Assembly (NCBI RefSeq): GCF_028993575.1
Contig: NZ_CP118615.1
Coordinates: 5,919,001 to 5,983,000, forward strand
Source of the DNA: Micromonospora cathayae
Lineage (GTDB): Bacteria; Actinomycetota; Actinomycetes; Mycobacteriales; Micromonosporaceae
Direction of reading: 5' to 3'
Length of the DNA stretch: 64,000 bases
Shown piece by piece: positions 61,562-64,000 of this stretch; positions within the stretch are counted from its first letter, which is position 1; every line of letters begins with the position of its first letter. Under the pieces are notes generated by a model. That model did not search any database and was not told where the DNA came from. It worked only from the letters and a program-made list of their open reading frames with translations. Made by a program: the position numbers and the translations under genes.

Positions 61562-61858
61562 TGTGCCTGTCCACCGGGATCAGGGCGCTGCCGGAGAGCG
61601 CGTTGGCGAGCCGGCCGGTGCAGCCGGTGGCGGGTGGGGCAGCGGGTGGGCGCCTTCTGGGCGTAGGCCGTCGAAGATGATGGACAGGTATCGTCGCCAC
61701 AGGTCAGGCGGGGCATCCGGCACGTAGCTGGTGACATGGTTCGGTGCGCACATCAGCAGGATGATGTCCTCGCCGGTGACGTCGGCCCGCACGGCCCCGT
61801 GCTCGCGGGCCCGGTCGACCAGCCTGTGCACGGTGTGGAACATCTGGTTGCGGACCCG
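61562..61858 (-). pseudogene. Truncated copy of the TetR gene (C-terminal part only)
   Basis: This segment is nearly identical to 34256-34549: the stretch from GGCGGGTGGGGCAGCGGG (61629) onward runs for about 200 bases with hardly a difference. It keeps the TetR C-terminal codons (EDIILLMCAPNHVTSY and LWRRYLSIIFDGLRP) to a stop at 61580 but has no helix-turn-helix and no start. It joins abruptly, at about 61857, to the end of the oxidoreductase gene that lies 1.3 kb further on in the parent locus. It is a deletion derivative of a duplicated divergon. Confidence 0.85.
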
Positions 61859-61946
61859 CCGCTACACCCTTGACGAAGGCGTGCGTGCGTGCGTCGACTT
61901 CGTCTGTCCGCCTGCACACGACAGGCAAACTGGTCGTCATGATGTG
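61857..61946 (+). pseudogene. Frameshifted 3' end copy of the MDR oxidoreductase gene
   Basis: The bases from CGCTACACCCTTGACGAAGG match the last 84 bases of the oxidoreductase at 34996-35964, but a four-base insertion (TGTC after CTTCGTC) breaks the frame and only RRYTLDEGVRACVDFV remains readable. The tail AACTGGTCGTCATGATGTGA still corresponds to the parental end. Beyond it, similarity to the parent locus stops. Confidence 0.85.
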
Positions 61947-62377
61947 ACACAAGCCGCGCCCTCGCATGGATCGACTCGGTCGTCCGGGATTGTGGTACCG
62001 GGCGACGACCACACGATCCTCATCGGCCAGATGGTGGCCGTCCATTACAGGACCACGCCGGCAGCAGGCACCCGACGCCCTCGCCGTGGTCGGAATCCAG
62101 CAACTGCGCCGCGTACGACTGGTCCACGTACCGGCTCAGGCCAGCACGGGCCGGGCGGGTCCATCACGTCTGCGCTGCTGGAGGAGAACCGCACCCGGGC
62201 AGTGGGCGAGATGGCCGATGCCTGCCGGGCTGCCGAGGAACTTCTTGACACCTTCTTAACTGATCGACAGACTTGCCCGTGTGAGAGCGCTCTCTGGTGG
62301 CGCGGACCGTCGTTCAGTAGGCCCTGCGCCGCCCGGACCGCCGGACGGGCCGTAGCCCCTGTGTGGAAGGACAACCC
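61947..62377. other. Gene-free region before the protease, with a possible flavin-reductase scrap
   Basis: About 430 bases without an intact gene. At 61985-62056 the plus strand reads GIVVPGDDHTILIGQMVAVH, recalling the end of flavin-reductase-like domains (GDHTIxIGxVVAV), but no flanking domain is present. A possible -35 TTGACA at 62245-62250 and the palindrome at 62283-62294 mark the protease promoter. Confidence 0.45.
62283..62294. promoter_or_regulatory. Perfect palindrome GAGAGCGCTCTC, CebR/LacI-type operator
   Basis: This 12-bp inverted repeat shares the AGCGCT core with CebR/CelR operators (TGGGAGCGCTCCCA) that control secreted polymer-degrading enzymes in actinomycetes. It sits 33 bases downstream of TTGACA and 84 bases before the protease start, where a repressor would block transcription. 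Confidence 0.65.
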
Positions 62378-63913
62378 ATGACCCGTGCCTACCGAGTGAT
62401 CGCGGTGGCGGTGGCGGCGACAGTCGCCGCCACCCTCTCCCCGCTGGTCAGCTCCGCCGCCGTACCGTCGACGACGCCGGCCGCGCGGCCGGCGCCGGAC
62501 CTGCCACCGGACATGCTGGCCGCGCTGCGCCGGGACCTGGGGCTCACCGACCAGCAGCTCGCCGTCCGGCTGCGCGTCGAGGCGACCGCCCCGGCCGTCG
62601 AGCAGCGCCTCCGCGCCGAACTGGGTGGACAGTTCGGCGGCGCGTGGCTACCGGACGGCGGTTCCCGGCTGACCGTCGCGGTGACCAGCGAGGCGGCGGC
62701 GGAGAAGGTCAGGCGGCACGGGGCGGACGCGACGATCGTCGCGCGCGGGCAGGCGGACCTCGACGCGGCCCGCGGCAGGCTGGACCGGCACGGCGCCGAC
62801 GCGCCCCGGGACGTCCGGGGCTGGTACACCGACGTGCTCACCAACAGCGTCGTGGTGCTGGCCAGACCCGGTGCCGAGGAGGTCGCGACGACCTTCGCCA
62901 GGACCAGCGGCGCCGGCGAGGTGCGGGTGGTGCCGATGGCCGAGCAGCCCCGGCCGATGTACGACCTGCGCGGCGGCGACCAGTACGTCATCAACGGCAA
63001 CACGCTCTGCTCGGTCGGCTTCCCGGTGGCCGGCGGCTTCGTCACCGCCGGGCACTGCGGCGGCGTCGGCAGCCCCACCCTCGGCTACAACAACGTGTCG
63101 CAGGGCCAGGTCGCCGGTTCCTCGTTCCCCGGCAACGACTACGGCTGGGTACGCACCAACGCCAACTGGACGCCCCAGCCGTGGGTGAACAACTACGCGG
63201 GCGGGAACGTGACCGTGGCCGGCTCGCAGGAGGCGGCGATCGGCAGTTCCATCTGCCGTTCCGGGCGGACCACCGGCTGGCGCTGCGGCACCCTGCTCGG
63301 CCGGAACGAGACCATCAACTACGCGCAGGGGGCGGTCTCCGGGCTCAGCCGCAGCAACGCCTGCGCGGAGGGCGGCGACTCGGGCGGCGCGTGGATCTCC
63401 GGCAACCAGGCGCAGGGCGTCACCTCCGGAGGTACGGGCAACTGCTCGTCCGGCGGCACCATGTGGTTCCAGCCGGTCAACGAGATCCTCGGCGCATACG
63501 GCCTCACGCTGACCACCACCGGCGGCGGGAACACCAGCGCCGTGATCAGCAACTGGAACAACAAGTGTCTCGACGTGCCGAACTCGAACTTCTCCGACGG
63601 CGTCCTGGTCCAGATGTGGGGCTGCAACGGTACCGGCGCGCAGCGCTGGACGTTCGTCAACGGCACCCTGCAGACCGCCAACAACAAGTGCCTGGACGTG
63701 GCGTGGGGCTCGACGGCGAACGGCGCGAACATCCAGATCGTCACGTGCAGCGGCAACCCGGCCCAGCAGTTCGTGCTCAGCGCCGCCGGTGACCTGGTCA
63801 ACCCGCAGGCCAACAAGTGCGTGGACATCCGCGACTGGAACGGCAACGACGGGGCGCGGCTGCAACTGTGGGAGTGCGGCGGCACGTTGAACCAGAAGTG
63901 GCGTCGCGGGTGA
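62378..63913 (+). CDS. Secreted S1 protease (streptogrisin/alpha-lytic type) with ricin-type lectin domain
   Basis: The 511-residue preproenzyme starts at ATG 62378 behind GGAAGGAC. A signal peptide (about 28 residues) and an alpha-lytic-type propeptide (to about 195, with WYTDVLTNSVVV just before the mature part) precede the trypsin-like domain: TAGHCGG (histidine near 223), NDYGWV (aspartate near 253) and GGDSGGAW (serine near 333). After a Gly-rich break, residues 386-511 form a ricin B-type beta-trefoil with three QxW-like ends (AQRWTF, AQQFVL, NQKWRR). The lectin domain would hold the protease on a glycan or cell surface. Operator and promoter are visible upstream. Confidence 0.93.
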   Translation: MTRAYRVIAVAVAATVAATLSPLVSSAAVPSTTPAARPAPDLPPDMLAALRRDLGLTDQQLAVRLRVEATAPAVEQRLRAELGGQFGGAWLPDGGSRLTVAVTSEAAAEKVRRHGADATIVARGQADLDAARGRLDRHGADAPRDVRGWYTDVLTNSVVVLARPGAEEVATTFARTSGAGEVRVVPMAEQPRPMYDLRGGDQYVINGNTLCSVGFPVAGGFVTAGHCGGVGSPTLGYNNVSQGQVAGSSFPGNDYGWVRTNANWTPQPWVNNYAGGNVTVAGSQEAAIGSSICRSGRTTGWRCGTLLGRNETINYAQGAVSGLSRSNACAEGGDSGGAWISGNQAQGVTSGGTGNCSSGGTMWFQPVNEILGAYGLTLTTTGGGNTSAVISNWNNKCLDVPNSNFSDGVLVQMWGCNGTGAQRWTFVNGTLQTANNKCLDVAWGSTANGANIQIVTCSGNPAQQFVLSAAGDLVNPQANKCVDIRDWNGNDGARLQLWECGGTLNQKWRRG

Positions 63914-64000
63914 GCCCGGTACGCCGTGGCCGGGAACGTCGGTTCCTCGACAGGACCGCCGCGGCCGACGGCAGGTGACTCCACGACGGACGCGGGCTCC

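Noticed and set aside
1..64000. tRNA, rRNA or CRISPR array
   Set aside because: No cloverleaf-like TTCRA T-loop context, no rRNA-like sequence and no regularly spaced repeats were noticed by eye; a dedicated scan (tRNAscan-SE, CRISPR finder) would be decisive.

Overview
The window looks like chromosomal DNA of a filamentous actinomycete, most likely a Micromonospora-type member of the Micromonosporaceae. The base composition is very GC-rich with G/C at third codon positions, GTG and TTG starts are common, genes are packed with ATGA/GTGA overlaps, and there are many Tat-exported or secreted enzymes and LacI/TetR/GntR/MarR regulators. No rRNA, tRNA, CRISPR array or intact mobile element was seen.

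Layout. 1-0.8 kb: the 3' end of a secreted protein with two P-domain-like modules. 0.8-8.3 kb: a seven-gene minus-strand biosynthetic operon (ATP-grasp ligase, reductase, CitE-type aldolase, alpha-oxoamine synthase, MaoC dehydratase, amidinotransferase, PRMT-like methyltransferase). Its gene set matches the published logic for ketomemicin pseudotripeptides, and candidate operator palindromes lie at its head. 8.6-10.8 kb: a DUF4291 gene and a metallo-beta-lactamase/MarR pair. 10.8-13.4 kb: an overlapping pair, a vWA protein plus an ARPP-like protein with a Fis-type helix-turn-helix, that resembles NTP-dependent conflict modules. 13.9-17.8 kb: secreted enzymes (GH53 galactanase, CBM2 esterase, M23 peptidase) with LacI-type boxes.

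17.8-33.3 kb: a carbohydrate-use island with a LacI regulator, three paralogous PF12831-type FAD oxidoreductases, a GH38-type glycosidase, an LplABC-like importer and a secreted beta-helix protein. The order suggests extracellular trimming, import, then redox-assisted cleavage in the cytosol. 33.5-37.2 kb: a VOC protein, a divergent TetR/oxidoreductase pair and a secreted PHB-depolymerase-type esterase.

37.4-48.9 kb: a nine-gene minus-strand exopolysaccharide operon: an Agd3/CE18-like deacetylase, a PelF/DUF3492-type glycosyltransferase, a polytopic membrane protein with a repeated threonine motif, a nucleotidyltransferase, two epimerases, a nucleotide-sugar dehydrogenase and two GH114/TM1410-type hydrolases. 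The enzyme set parallels the fungal galactosaminogalactan and bacterial Pel pathways, and I consider it the most interesting system in the window.

48.9-50.4 kb: gene-poor DNA with remnants (pentapeptide repeats, a recombinase tail). 50.4-61.5 kb: a GntR-controlled divergent region with an alpha/beta hydrolase and DJ-1-like protein on one side, and on the other a polyol-type ABC importer with two ATPases (one lacking the switch histidine), a succinate-semialdehyde-type dehydrogenase and an iron alcohol dehydrogenase. 61.56-61.95 kb: a deleted, near-identical copy of the 34.3-36.0 kb TetR/oxidoreductase divergon. 62.4-63.9 kb: a secreted trypsin-like protease with a ricin-type lectin domain behind a GAGAGCGCTCTC operator.
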